Shown here in pieces: positions 55,129 to 64,000 of a DNA stretch of 64,000 nt; the first letter of the stretch is position 1, and each line of letters starts with the position of its first letter. The stretch is taken from positions 1,798,001-1,862,000 of the forward strand of contig JAVTIF010000001.1 in NCBI GenBank assembly GCA_032158265.1. The letters run 5' to 3'. The translations under genes and the position numbers were made by a program. The notes under the pieces are model-generated. The model did not search any database. It was not told the DNA's origin and saw nothing but the letters and a program-made list of their open reading frames with translations. The DNA comes from Bacidia rubella (lineage: Eukaryota; Ascomycota; Lecanoromycetes; Lecanorales; Ramalinaceae).

Positions 55129-56418
55129 TCACAACCCAAGGCGTCCCACCAATTCACTCACATCCTCCCCTTCAACCATCCTCGCAACGCACCACCCTGT
55201 GCCCAAGCTGAGACTAATCCCCCACGCTCCGTGTCCCGCCGCCAAAAACACGCCCTCGCCTTCCTTCCCAACCTCATCCTTCATCTCACACACAGCAGGC
55301 ACGCCCCTCCTAGTAACAGGTCTCCAACAAACACTCTCCCTCTCCACAACCACATCCTCACCAAGCAGCCTCCTCGCCGTTCTCTTCAACTTCTCAATCG
55401 CCCCCTTATCCACTTTCCGCTCATTGGCAACAGCCGGTAGGGGATACGCAGTAGAATTCAAGCCCGCGAGATAGATCTCCCCATTCGGCATGCGGGAGAA
55501 GAGTTCAGGGCTGTAATCGCTTTCGGCATCGGTGGTGAAGATCGCATGGCATTTAGACTGGCTGCAATCCGTGTTGGCTGGATTGCTGGCGGGATCGGAG
55601 GGGTCGAGGGCGGGTGGTGGCCAGTGCGGAGAACGGAGCAGGAGTGAGTGGCCGGAGAGGGAAGAGATGGGGAGGTGGAGTTTGGAGGTGGGGAAGAGCG
55701 TGCGGAAGATGGTGGGGCACCAGGCGCCGGCTGCGAGGACGAGCCGGGTGCATGGGAGGGTTTGTTGGGTGGTGGTGGAGGTGTTGAGAATTGTGAGGTG
55801 GGAGAGAGTGCCGGACGAGGTGCGGGAAAGAGAGATGGGCCGGCAAGGCTGGTGCAAGTGGACGCCGCGGGAAAGGCAGGTGCTGAGAAGGAAGTCGCAG
55901 AGAGAGCGAGGATCGCTGAGATGTCTCAATTGAAGAAATGCGTAGTGTTTGCCCAACAACACTTACATTTGAGCGGTAGTTTCGCCGCTAGATAGAATGT
56001 CCAGGGCTCCCTTGCTATTGAGCCACTTTGGAGCATGTCCGCTTTCAGGCTCGGTGTTCGCTGCCGCGATTGCTCTGCTGGCTCCTTCCCTCAGCCAGTC
56101 AGCTCCGCTTCCTCCATTGCTATCTATGGTCTCTGCTAAGCTTGTCCCAGTGGATTGGCTATAGCCCCAGCGTTCATGGCCTTTGTTTGCTTCAGCAAGC
56201 CCTTTGTGGAGCTGGAAACTCAACAGACCAAGCTTAGCAAGCGGTGGAGAGAACCAATCCGCAGCAAGGAAACCGCCGGCCAAGCCGCTTGCAGAAGCAA
56301 AGAGGTCAGGAGATGATTCGATGAGATGAATTCCATCGGCTTTGGAGGGTTTGAGCTCCGAGAGATAATAAGCGGTGGAGACGCCAATGATGCCCGCGCC
56401 AACAATTACAATTGGCAT
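55129..56418 (-). CDS. FAD-dependent oxidoreductase, DAO fold (TDA3-like)
   Basis: 412 residues from exons 56418-55967 and 55915-55129 (51-bp intron). The N-terminus P-I-V-I-V-G-A-G-I-I-G-V-S-T-A-Y-Y-L is an FAD-binding Rossmann motif at residue 2, typical of D-amino-acid oxidase/glycine oxidase-like flavoproteins; the second FAD contact region is A-S-G-L-A-G-G-F. The C-terminal G-H-G-A-W-G-I-S-L-S-L-G-T-G is the usual FAD-closing motif. The pattern fits yeast Tda3, a putative oxidoreductase linked to endosomes, but the substrate is unknown. The frame is open upstream of 56418, but the flavin motif fixes the start. Head to head with an SDR gene 161 bp away; the pair could share a pathway. Convergent with NIC96. 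Confidence 0.87.
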
Positions 56419-56579
56419 GTTGATATTCGTAAGCTGCTCGATCGAAAGCAATGAATAGAAAATTTTTGATGTCTTCCCCAAGCCCCGCGCTTGATGCAAG
56501 CCCAAATTGATGTATGACGTAGTGTCGCCTCTGCAGGCACATATTTCTTCTTGATCAAGAACAGAAGGAATACATAGAC
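56419..56579. promoter_or_regulatory. Shared oxidoreductase/SDR upstream region
   Basis: 161 bp between divergent start codons; the most compact bidirectional promoter in the window. No defined element identified. Confidence 0.4.
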
Positions 56580-57462
56580 ATGGCAAAAACAGTCATTGTC
56601 ACCGGTGCCTCTAAAGGTCAATCATCCATACAAAATTAAGACGTCTGCTGATGTCTGATCAGGCATTGGTCTCGCAATTGTCAAGCACTTAATCTCACAG
56701 TCACACAATGTAGTACTTCTGGCAAGAAGCGCAGATCTGCTAGATCAGCTTCAAAAGGAGCATCCAGAACAGCTCCGAGCGCTCGCCGGAGACCTGGGAG
56801 ATTTCTCACTTGCCCATAAGGCCGTGCAAATCGCAGTCAACGAGTTCGGACAACTCGACGGCTTGGTTGTAAACCATGGCGCAATGTTCGGCGTAAACAG
56901 GATCGAGGATTGCAACGTTGACGACTGGCGCGCCATGTTTGACATCAACTTCTTCAGCGCTGTAGCTTTTGTGAGTACCTCGCTGGCCTCAGCCAGCCAA
57001 CAGCTCATCTAAGGCAGACGAAAGCAGCTCTGCCAGCTCTTCGCAAATCCAAGGGCTGTATTGTTTACACTTCGACTGGCGCCTCCACAAACACGTATAG
57101 CACTTGGGGCCCTTACAGCACCTCAAAAGCAGCTCTGAACATGCTTGCAAAGCAAGTGGCATGTGAAGAGGCAGAAGTGACTGCATTTGCTATTCGTCCA
57201 GGTCTGGTAGATACTGACATGCAGGTGAATCTGCGTGAGGTTCATTTAGCAGGCATGAAGGACCAAGAGCGGCCAAAGTTCCAGGATCTCACTGCGTTGC
57301 TCAAACCAGAACAACCGGGTAATGTCATGGCGAAGTTGGTAGTTGATCCTGACGAAGCTCTCAATGGCCAATACTTGAGGTAAGTGGTTCCTAGGTTTGA
57401 GAGTCTAGGCTAGGCTGACAAGACCAAGCTGGAACGGCAAAGAGCTGGACAAGTATCAATAG
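56580..57462 (+). CDS. Short-chain dehydrogenase/reductase, benzil-reductase-like
   Basis: An NAD(P)-dependent oxidoreductase of 246 residues from exons 56580-56616, 56663-56970, 57018-57379 and 57429-57462. The cofactor motif T-G-A-S-K-G-I-G is formed across the first splice. N-H-G-A follows, and the active site Tyr and Lys are in P-Y-S-T-S-K-A-A with the catalytic Ser in Y-T-S-T-G-A. I-R-P-G-L-V-D-T-D-M follows. Overall layout and D-G-L-V-V-N-H-G fit yeast YIR035C/YIR036C (IRC24, benzil reductase) relatives. The last exon adds only S-W-N-G-K-E-L-D-K-Y-Q. The substrate is not predictable from sequence. Confidence 0.9.
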
Positions 57463-58541
57463 AACCATGATGAGGGGGAACTGGACATAAGAATCAGCTA
57501 TGCGATTTAATTCCCCCTAATGTAAAACCTTAGAAACTTAGACAAGAAGCGTCATTCGAAAGATGAAAAGTCTCGATATTTGCTCTCCATATGACCAAAT
57601 GGCCGTCAGTCTTAGCATGGAATATCTGGTGTAATCATGTGCTTCAAATATCATGGTTGTAAAATCTGGCTTACCTGCATCGTGCTCTCATGACTTCTCA
57701 ATTTGTTTGGGCACGGAAGTAATCCCTTAGCAAGTAGCAAGAGCGTTAAGTGTCTTGAATAGACGCTACAGTCAGCGAGGGTACCAAGGCTGAAAGATCT
57801 CGTGAAAACAGATCGCTATATATATTTTCAGGTAATCGAACCAATATTCTTCCCCAGTGTCTTGTTAAGACTCGGTATTTGATAGTACATTTGTTTGCTC
57901 ATCATGGAAACGTAAATAAATTGGAAGAACAACCTGTAGCTTACCTCCATTATATTGCTGCTATAACAAGACCGCATGATTGAAATTTTGTGGTAGGGGA
58001 CCACGCAATGTTGCCACAACTCGAAGCATACTATTCTTCGAGTCAGCCTTTTCAAATTGCATTTCAAACAAGGTTGGACATCTAATTGAAGAATGCATTT
58101 CAGATATTTCCGTTTGGCTTGGATAGGTCATTCACCATTGGAGCTTGAGCTCATGGTAAGATAGGGGCGACACGGTGCTCATCATGAAAAAGGGAAGGGT
58201 ATGGGGTTACAGTGGTTACATACTTGTTTGTGGGCTTGTGATGAAGCTCACTCAAGCCACTAGCAAGAATCTTTGACTATTAGACGGCGGGTGACCGAGC
58301 TTCACAAGGCTTTTCGACCGTAATCGGCGAAGTAACTCAAATTCTTATCTCGAGGAGCATGTGTTGAAAGAGAATCTTGAGGATCGTCAAAAAATTTCTT
58401 ATATTCATGAAGTAACCGCGCGCTTGGGGACGCGACTTCATATTGCGCAGCAGACTGAATTTTACGCTGCTCAGTGTCGGAGACGGCGGTCTGCTTCACC
58501 TTCTGCGGGGCAGCACTTCGACACTTCGACATCCCTTAACG
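57463..58541. other. Intergenic, no supported gene
   Basis: 1.08 kb, partly AT-rich. A 76-codon minus-strand frame starts at an ATG at 58532, 9 bp from the NCB2 start, and is discussed under findings. Confidence 0.45.
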
Positions 58542-59295
58542 ATGTCTGACCGGGAGTTTGGAGGTAATGACGACCTCTCACTACCAAAAGGTAAGCGTTC
58601 AGCTCTTTGAGAGGACCTTTAAGCAAGCATAAACCCCCAATATCTGTTCCAGAAAAAATAGTGGCTCCAGACTATCGCCATTCAGTACGGCTTTGATATC
58701 CAATCCTGCCTCCCCAAGCTCGCCCGACCCCATAAACTGTCTCATCAACCTCGCGACTAGAACGAAGGAGCCTTGCTAATCTCTTCCGCTCCAGCCACCG
58801 TCCAGAAAATCATCTCCGAGATCCTAGCCACGCCCTCCCTACAAGCAAAGAATGGAGAAGGCAACGTCACATTCGCCCGTGACGCACGAGAGCTTCTTAT
58901 AGAGTGCTGCGTCGAATTCATCACCCTCATATCTTCCGAAGCGAATGAGATAGCAGAGAAGGAACAGAAGAAGACGATAGCGATTGAGCATATTGATAAG
59001 GCGTTGAAAGATTTGGGGTTTCCGGAGTATGTGAAGGAGGTGCTTGCGAGTGCTGGGGATGCGAAGGAGATGTTGAAGGTCCGTCATCTTTGATTAAGGC
59101 TTGTGCGAGGTGGATGGCTGTGGTGGAGGTGGGTTTAGTATGGTCGGAGAAGGAGTGCTAACGTATGTTCGGTGGCAGACACGCGAGAAGAGAACGACGA
59201 AGATGGAACAGAGTGGATTGACACAGGAAGAGCTGCTTGAGCAGCAGCAGGCATTGTTTAGGTCGGCGACGGATAAGTACAATCAGGCTACTTGA
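58542..59295 (+). CDS. NCB2: Negative cofactor 2 beta subunit (Dr1/Ncb2)
   Basis: Histone-fold protein that with NC2-alpha (Bur6) clamps TBP on DNA and represses or redistributes RNA polymerase II transcription. 149 residues from exons 58542-58590, 58795-59078 and 59179-59295. Splicing joins L-S-L-P-K to A-T-V-Q-K-I-I-S-E-I-L, the family's exact N-terminal pattern; the first intron is 204 bp, the longest in the window, and ends with a GCTAAT branch site. The histone fold continues with F-A-R-D-A-R-E-L-L-I-E-C-C-V-E-F-I, E-A-N-E-I-A-E and I-A-I-E-H-I-D-K-A-L. The C-terminus is Gln-rich (L-L-E-Q-Q-Q). The second intron is 100 bp. Confidence 0.93.
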
Positions 59296-59526
59296 GCTGC
59301 CAATTTCCGAAAGCTGGAACCTGAAACGAGGTAGTCTGATGGAGGACAACTTAGGCGTTGCGGCAGTAGGAATGGACTCAATTGACGAGATCGTCTCAGG
59401 CGTGAAGGTTCTGCAACGGTGATACCCCCGGTTACGAGTGCATGATAACATGGCGAAGAATTCTTCTTCAAGTAGGAGACATGAGAATATGTTGTATGAT
59501 TGGCAAACATATGGGTATCAAATCCG

Positions 59527-61191
59527 CTAAATGGCACTATCCTGACCAGGCATCATCTCGAATGTGGCCGGCTTTCTTCCATCCATAGCCACCGCAACAC
59601 CAGTCTCCATCTCCACTGGCGGCATTGCCATTGGCGCCGATTCGTTCAAGTCCTTCATCGACCCTTCCGCATTGCTGCCATCAAAGGCCCAAAAATCGAC
59701 CTCATCAATAAGATCGTATACAATATCCTCAGCAATCTGCTCAGTAAAGCGATCTGACATTGGTCGCAACTTGCTCCGGCTGCCTGAGAAGGGTTTGCCT
59801 GTCTCCGCGTTTGGGTCTGAGTCATGACCATTCACCATTTCAACATCCTCAGACTTTGCGAGCTCTGGTGGTGGATACGCAAAGTCGGGGCCGAAATTAG
59901 CTTCAGCAGCGCCACCCCTGAACACGCTGATGGCAGGGTAGTATCCCAACATACCATCGTCCAAACCATCCCGAGAGTATGTCTGAGGCACAGGCTTTGA
60001 AGCTGGAGGAAGGAAAGCAAGAAGATCACTGAAAGCCGTCCCCAGAGATTCTCCGTTCTTGTACACCTTGACGCTAGAAAAAGGAAGAGTTCGGAGTTGG
60101 GGAATCGAATTGTTGGGACTGGGAGGGTCGACTTCGCTGGTAGCATTGACAGGCAAAGGTGCAGGGTTCATGTAATCCTCTAATGGTTTTGTATACCCGT
60201 ACTCGTAGTTCTCAAAGACGAATCTCGACCGAATAGACTTGTAAGCTGTGCGATCCCGGACGATGTTTGGTTCTTCCTTTGACGCTGCGGGATCCAGATC
60301 ATCAGAAGTGTCGACGGCCTTGTTATACACACCTTCGGCCACTTTACGGTGAAAAGGCAGTGAAGGCAGGGTAAGCTCCAGTCCAATTACATCACCTTCA
60401 CACAGGTCTGAGCATGCGAAATCAAGTGGCCGTGATAGTGTTACTTTCTGCCCGCCTACGTCTCGCAAGCCGTACGAGTATGCGTCAAACCCAACCGGGC
60501 CTTCGAGGGTAGCTTCCCTTCGAGCCCAACCTATACGCACATGACCATTGTTGCTTCTTTCAGTGCCTGCCTCTTCCGAAGGCTTGATGCCGCTTAGTAT
60601 CTTGCACTCCCAATACCACCGTCCTTCACGTGCACCAACGTTGGCCCTCGCCATGCGAAACCCTTTCTCTGTTGAGATAGCATTTCTCTTGTCAAACAAC
60701 ACCTGTGGAGAAGCATCCTCGTAGGCCATGCGTGCTCCGTAGGGTTCGATCTCCGTTGAGCGAAAGTACTGAATTGATCTGAACCTTGGATCTGCAATTG
60801 CGTTGCCATACCTGAACCCCTTCCGATTGGTGATGAGTTCTGTAGCTTGGTAGAATGACCGCCCATCCTTTGTGGTGACCGGTACAAATAGCGGCGGAGC
60901 TGGGGGGTCGAAGTCTGTCCCTACTGGGGGATCAATTCTCCATCTGTTAGGACGGAGGTAGTCAGACTCTTTGGCGGCCTTCTTGACGCTTTTTTTGCCA
61001 CTGGCAGTCGGCTCGGGCGATTCTTTTCTTACTTTCGCTGTGGGCTTTTTGGTGCGCTCCTCGCGAACGCGAGTGCTAGGGTTTAAAGGAGATGCAACGG
61101 CTGGGGCATGCTTGTCGTCGACAGGAAGCGGTCGTTTCTGAGGAAGAGTAGGTGGAGGACTCGCGGTTGGGGCTTGACCCAGGTCTGCCAT
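59527..61191 (-). CDS. BRE2: COMPASS subunit BRE2/Ash2, SPRY protein
   Basis: Subunit of the Set1/COMPASS histone H3K4 methyltransferase; the mould orthologue CclA also silences secondary-metabolite clusters. 554 residues, single exon, ATG at 61191. An N-terminal ~75-residue Lys/Pro-rich tail is followed by D-Y-L-R-P-N-R-W-R and the SPRY/B30.2 domain with G-R-W-Y-W-E-C-K, H-V-R-I-G-W-A-R-R-E, G-P-V-G-F-D-A-Y-S-Y-G-L-R-D and D-V-I-G-L-E-L-T-L. A long insertion within SPRY (about residues 285-380) is usual for fungal members. G-Y-Y-P-A-I-S-V-F and the acidic C-terminus follow. Convergent with NCB2; head to head with the golgin gene. Confidence 0.92.
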   Translation of the reverse strand: MADLGQAPTASPPPTLPQKRPLPVDDKHAPAVASPLNPSTRVREERTKKPTAKVRKESPEPTASGKKSVKKAAKESDYLRPNRWRIDPPVGTDFDPPAPPLFVPVTTKDGRSFYQATELITNRKGFRYGNAIADPRFRSIQYFRSTEIEPYGARMAYEDASPQVLFDKRNAISTEKGFRMARANVGAREGRWYWECKILSGIKPSEEAGTERSNNGHVRIGWARREATLEGPVGFDAYSYGLRDVGGQKVTLSRPLDFACSDLCEGDVIGLELTLPSLPFHRKVAEGVYNKAVDTSDDLDPAASKEEPNIVRDRTAYKSIRSRFVFENYEYGYTKPLEDYMNPAPLPVNATSEVDPPSPNNSIPQLRTLPFSSVKVYKNGESLGTAFSDLLAFLPPASKPVPQTYSRDGLDDGMLGYYPAISVFRGGAAEANFGPDFAYPPPELAKSEDVEMVNGHDSDPNAETGKPFSGSRSKLRPMSDRFTEQIAEDIVYDLIDEVDFWAFDGSNAEGSMKDLNESAPMAMPPVEMETGVAVAMDGRKPATFEMMPGQDSAI

Positions 61192-61409
61192 GACGATAGT
61201 TGTCAGGACGAGGCAGAAATTACAGGGAAAACCCCCTTCTCAGTTGCTTGTTCGCACAGTGAAAGAGAGTGCAGGTTGTCTGGCGCGCAATGAACCATGA
61301 AAACGCGCTAAGACCGGAGAACTTTATCTCCGCATTTCACCTTCAGCTCGCTGTAGACCTCCCTGTCACTCTGTACGAGAGGCAAGGGCTCTGCGCTCTG
61401 TCACAGATC
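61192..61409. promoter_or_regulatory. Shared BRE2/IMH1-like upstream region
   Basis: 218 bp between divergent start codons; no defined element recognised. Confidence 0.35.
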
Positions 61410-64000
61410 ATGTTCCAGGTAACTACATTTCTTTCAGTGCTGACGCCCACTGACAAAACTTCAGCGGATAAAGGCTTCTATCGACTCGGCTTTACAAGAG
61501 GAGCAGGCACGAGCCAGAGCTACGCAAAGTTCTCCATCAAGGGCAGGGCCAGGTGCTAGAAGGGTCGCAAACCGTGCTGTATCGCCCACCAAGCGAGATA
61601 GTAGGCAGACATCGAGAGACCGGCGAGATGGTCCGTCCAAGGGTCCAGACCCTGCAGATTTTGAGGCTGCCTTTGTCATTGATGATGAGGAGCTGAGCAG
61701 GGCAGGCACACCTCGGCCACTACCAGAGGTGGAGGAGCAAAATGGCAGTAGGAACAGATCGGATGTAGATGCAAAACCCTCAGAGGACAGACGTGGACTA
61801 CAAGATAATGGCGAGCAATCGGGTGTTCCAACCCCTGAGCTGCCCGGGGAGGTTAGGGTCAAGCTACGTAAGCTGGAAAAACTGGAAAGTCGATATCAGG
61901 AGCTGTTACGATCCTATCGGATAGCCCATGCTCGAGTGCAGACCATTGATGTTTTTGAGAAATCACTGCGCGAGAATACACCCTTGACATCGATCAGTGA
62001 GCCTAAAGCTTTGGTGGAGTACTTGACTCAAGTCAATTTGAAGGGCGACATGGTCTTGGACGAGCTCAAGCGTGTCTCAAGCGAAAGGGATTCGTATAAG
62101 CAGAAGCTCGAAGAGGCGGAGCAAAAGACGAGGGAGGCCTATGACGAGGCTGTGAAGCTTCGCTTAGATCGGCCAAATGCGAACCTATCGGAGAGCGAAA
62201 ATAATGACAAGAAACAATCTGTTTCGCATGATGAAGTTGAAGGCCAGGATCTGGATGGTGAGGATGATCCGCTTGGAGCAACCAGGAAATCCCCACCCCC
62301 GTCTATCAAATCGCCAACCATCGGAATTCCTAAGATGTCACTCTTCTCTCCGAAGCTGAAGTCTTTGGCTTCACCCCATTCGCGCCAAGGTTCTGAAGAC
62401 CTGTTTTCGTACGACAGCGAAATACCCAGACTGGAGGGAGAACTTCAAGCTAAACAGGAAAAGATCGAAAGCCTTGAGACGGACGTTCAGAAGCTCACCA
62501 CTGATTTGTCCGTTACGCGCGAGTCAACACAAAGCATGGTTCAGACCCTTGAGGAGGCGACAAGGGAAGTTAATTTTATGAGGGATAGCAGGGATAGATC
62601 AGAGGCCGATGCTAGGGAGCAACAAGACACACTCGAGAGGACAGCCAACAGACTGCGAAAAGATCTTCAAGCGGCAGAAGCTAAGCTACGTGACCTGGAT
62701 CTAAAAGAAAGCCCTGATCACAGTGACCGAATAATTGAGCTTGAAAGTCAATTGCAGAAAGCTCAATCAGAAATTCAAGAGTTGCGTGACACTGTCGCAG
62801 GAAATGAGACGAAGATCCAGGAATTGGACACCTTAAAGCGGACAGCCAGTGATAATGACTCGCAGCTTGCAGCGGCTCAGAAGGAGTGCGAGCAGAGCAA
62901 AAGCCAAGCAAAGTCCTATGAAGACGACGTGGCGATACTTCGTTCGCAGCTTGCTCAAGCAGAAACAAGAATTGAGGAATATGCCATTACTGCGAAGCCA
63001 ACTCCAGGCACTGTCCAAAAAGCTAAAGCACCGGAAGACGTGACATCAAACCAGGCAGTCGATCAGACCCCGGCTGTCCAAGAGGCACCGACAGCATCAA
63101 AGAAAAGTAAAAAGAAGAAAAAGAAGGGCGGCAACCCTGCGGCTGAAGAAACAAAGGAGTCAGCAGAGCAGGTAGACTCGACAGAGAAAGCTAGCTCATC
63201 AATAATGAAAGAGAGCATCTCATCTCAAGCCACAGCAGCCGACAATTTGCAGGAGGAGATCAATCGGCTGCAGAGTATCCTGAAAGAAAAGGACAATGCG
63301 CTCAATAAGCTAGAGTCAAAATTAAAGGACCAGGAAGGGCTAAGAGAGGAGATTGAGACACTACGAGATGATCTTGTCAACGTCGGCCAGGAGCATGTTG
63401 AGGCGAAAGATCAGGTCAAAGCACTGAGTGCAGAGAAGGCCGCATTAGAAGAGACCGTTCAGAGTCTTGAGAAAGAGCTAGCAGAAGCGCGAGGAGCAAG
63501 GGAGGTCGCGACAGCCGGATCCGAACAGAAGCACAAAGATTTGAGTGCTCAATTTGAGGAGCTTAAAGTCAAGGCCACATCTTTACAGACTGATCTTTCT
63601 GCCGCACAACACCTCGCTTCATCGAGGTTCAAAGATCTCGAAGGCCTCAGGACGAGGCTCCAAAAGGCACAGCCAGAGATTGATGCCTTACGGGGTGAAG
63701 CAGCTGAGGTGAAAACAGCAAAAGAAGCTCTTGCCAAGAAGGACATCGAATTCAAGCGCCTGGATTCAAGGCACGAGGAGATACGCGCGGAAGTGTCGAA
63801 GCTTCGCCAGACGATGAACAGTCGAGAGGCGGAAATCAAGTCACTGAACCAGGTCAACGCAGAGGAGGCCAGTAGTCGTGCTGCAGCTGAGGATTCCTCA
63901 AAAAGGGCTCAACAAGACGTATCTAGGCTGGAGGCCGAGAAGCGTCAGGCGATAGAGAGCATGGATCGCATCTCGAAAGAATTAGGAAGGGTTCGCGAGG
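61410..64000 (+). CDS. IMH1: Coiled-coil golgin, IMH1-like, 5' part (runs off the window)
   Basis: A trans-Golgi tether; Imh1 and other GRIP golgins are recruited by Arl1. The first 848 codons are present. Exon 1 is 9 nt (61410-61418, M-F-Q), the intron 61419-61464 is 46 bp, and exon 2 opens at 61465 with R-I-K-A-S-I-D-S-A-L-Q-E-E-Q-A-R; M-F-Q-R-I/L-K-x-x-I-D is the usual beginning of fungal GRIP golgins. An early acidic patch (F-E-A-A-F-V-I-D-D-E-E) follows, then R-Y-Q-E-L-L-R-S-Y-R-I-A-H. From about residue 330 to the window end the protein is almost all heptad coiled coil, interrupted by a Lys-rich S-K-K-S-K-K-K-K-K-K stretch near residue 550. The GRIP domain would lie beyond 64000 and is not seen, so the name is an inference from the N-terminus and coiled coils. 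Confidence 0.85.

Noticed and set aside
63549..63857. Minus-strand 102-codon frame in the golgin region
   Set aside because: It is a shadow of the coiled-coil coding sequence, with no independent support.
1..64000. tRNA genes, transposons, CRISPR arrays
   Set aside because: I looked for tRNA-like T-arm patterns, long terminal or inverted repeats, transposase-like motifs and regularly spaced repeats and saw none. A covariance-model tRNA scan was not possible here.

Overview
The window is nuclear DNA from a filamentous ascomycete (Pezizomycotina). The evidence is protein-coding genes with many short GT...AG introns (mostly 44-60 bp, often with a CTAAC/CTGAC-like branch site), very small exons, and a gene set typical of moulds: a UvsB/MEC1 kinase, SEC4, ERG25, SKI2, NIC96, BRE2 and complex I subunits. 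A dothideomycete-like lineage is possible, but the sequence alone does not fix it. I saw no rRNA, tRNA, transposon or CRISPR array.

Left arm (1-8.6 kb): about 1.2 kb without a recognisable gene, then a disordered fungal protein (1248-3195), a probable mitochondrial protein (3312-4550, minus), a divergent AFG2-type double AAA+ ATPase whose first ATPase domain looks inactivated (4981-7250), and an RNPS1-like SR protein (7516-8621).

Accessory island (8.6-19.9 kb): this is the most unusual part. It holds seven homologous copies of a family of small (about 165-177 aa) hydrophobic proteins that I cannot assign to any known family. All are on the plus strand and all share an N-x(3)-F-x(2)-T-S-P-like signature in the first hydrophobic segment and an F-Y-G-I-like motif in the third. 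Five are open (9250, 10346, 12610, 18364, 19160) and two are broken (11333-11847, 13762-14297). Among them lie the C-terminal remnant of a cytochrome P450 (14891-15445) and an intact monocarboxylate-transporter-like MFS gene (15786-17132, minus).

Core right side (19.9-64 kb): compact, conserved housekeeping genes, mostly in divergent or convergent pairs. They are SEC4, NCA2/ERG25 (head to head), a pterin carbinolamine dehydratase with a duplicated N-terminus, a 12-exon MEC1/uvsB checkpoint kinase, TAD2, a complex I 21-kDa subunit/CSM3 (head to head), SKI2, the importin NMD5, a secreted protein, a DUF7704-type membrane protein/COX16 (head to head), a fructosamine-3-kinase-like enzyme, NIC96, a DAO-type FAD oxidoreductase/SDR (head to head), NCB2, BRE2, and the 5' part of an IMH1-like golgin that runs off the window end. 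MEC1 and CSM3 (S-phase checkpoint and fork protection) lie within 3 kb, but I see no sequence evidence of co-regulation. NCB2, BRE2 and RNPS1 act in gene expression; NIC96 and NMD5 act in nuclear transport; SEC4 and IMH1 act in secretion.

Exon boundaries were inferred by hand from splice signals, reading frame and remembered family sequences; no alignment or transcript data were available.
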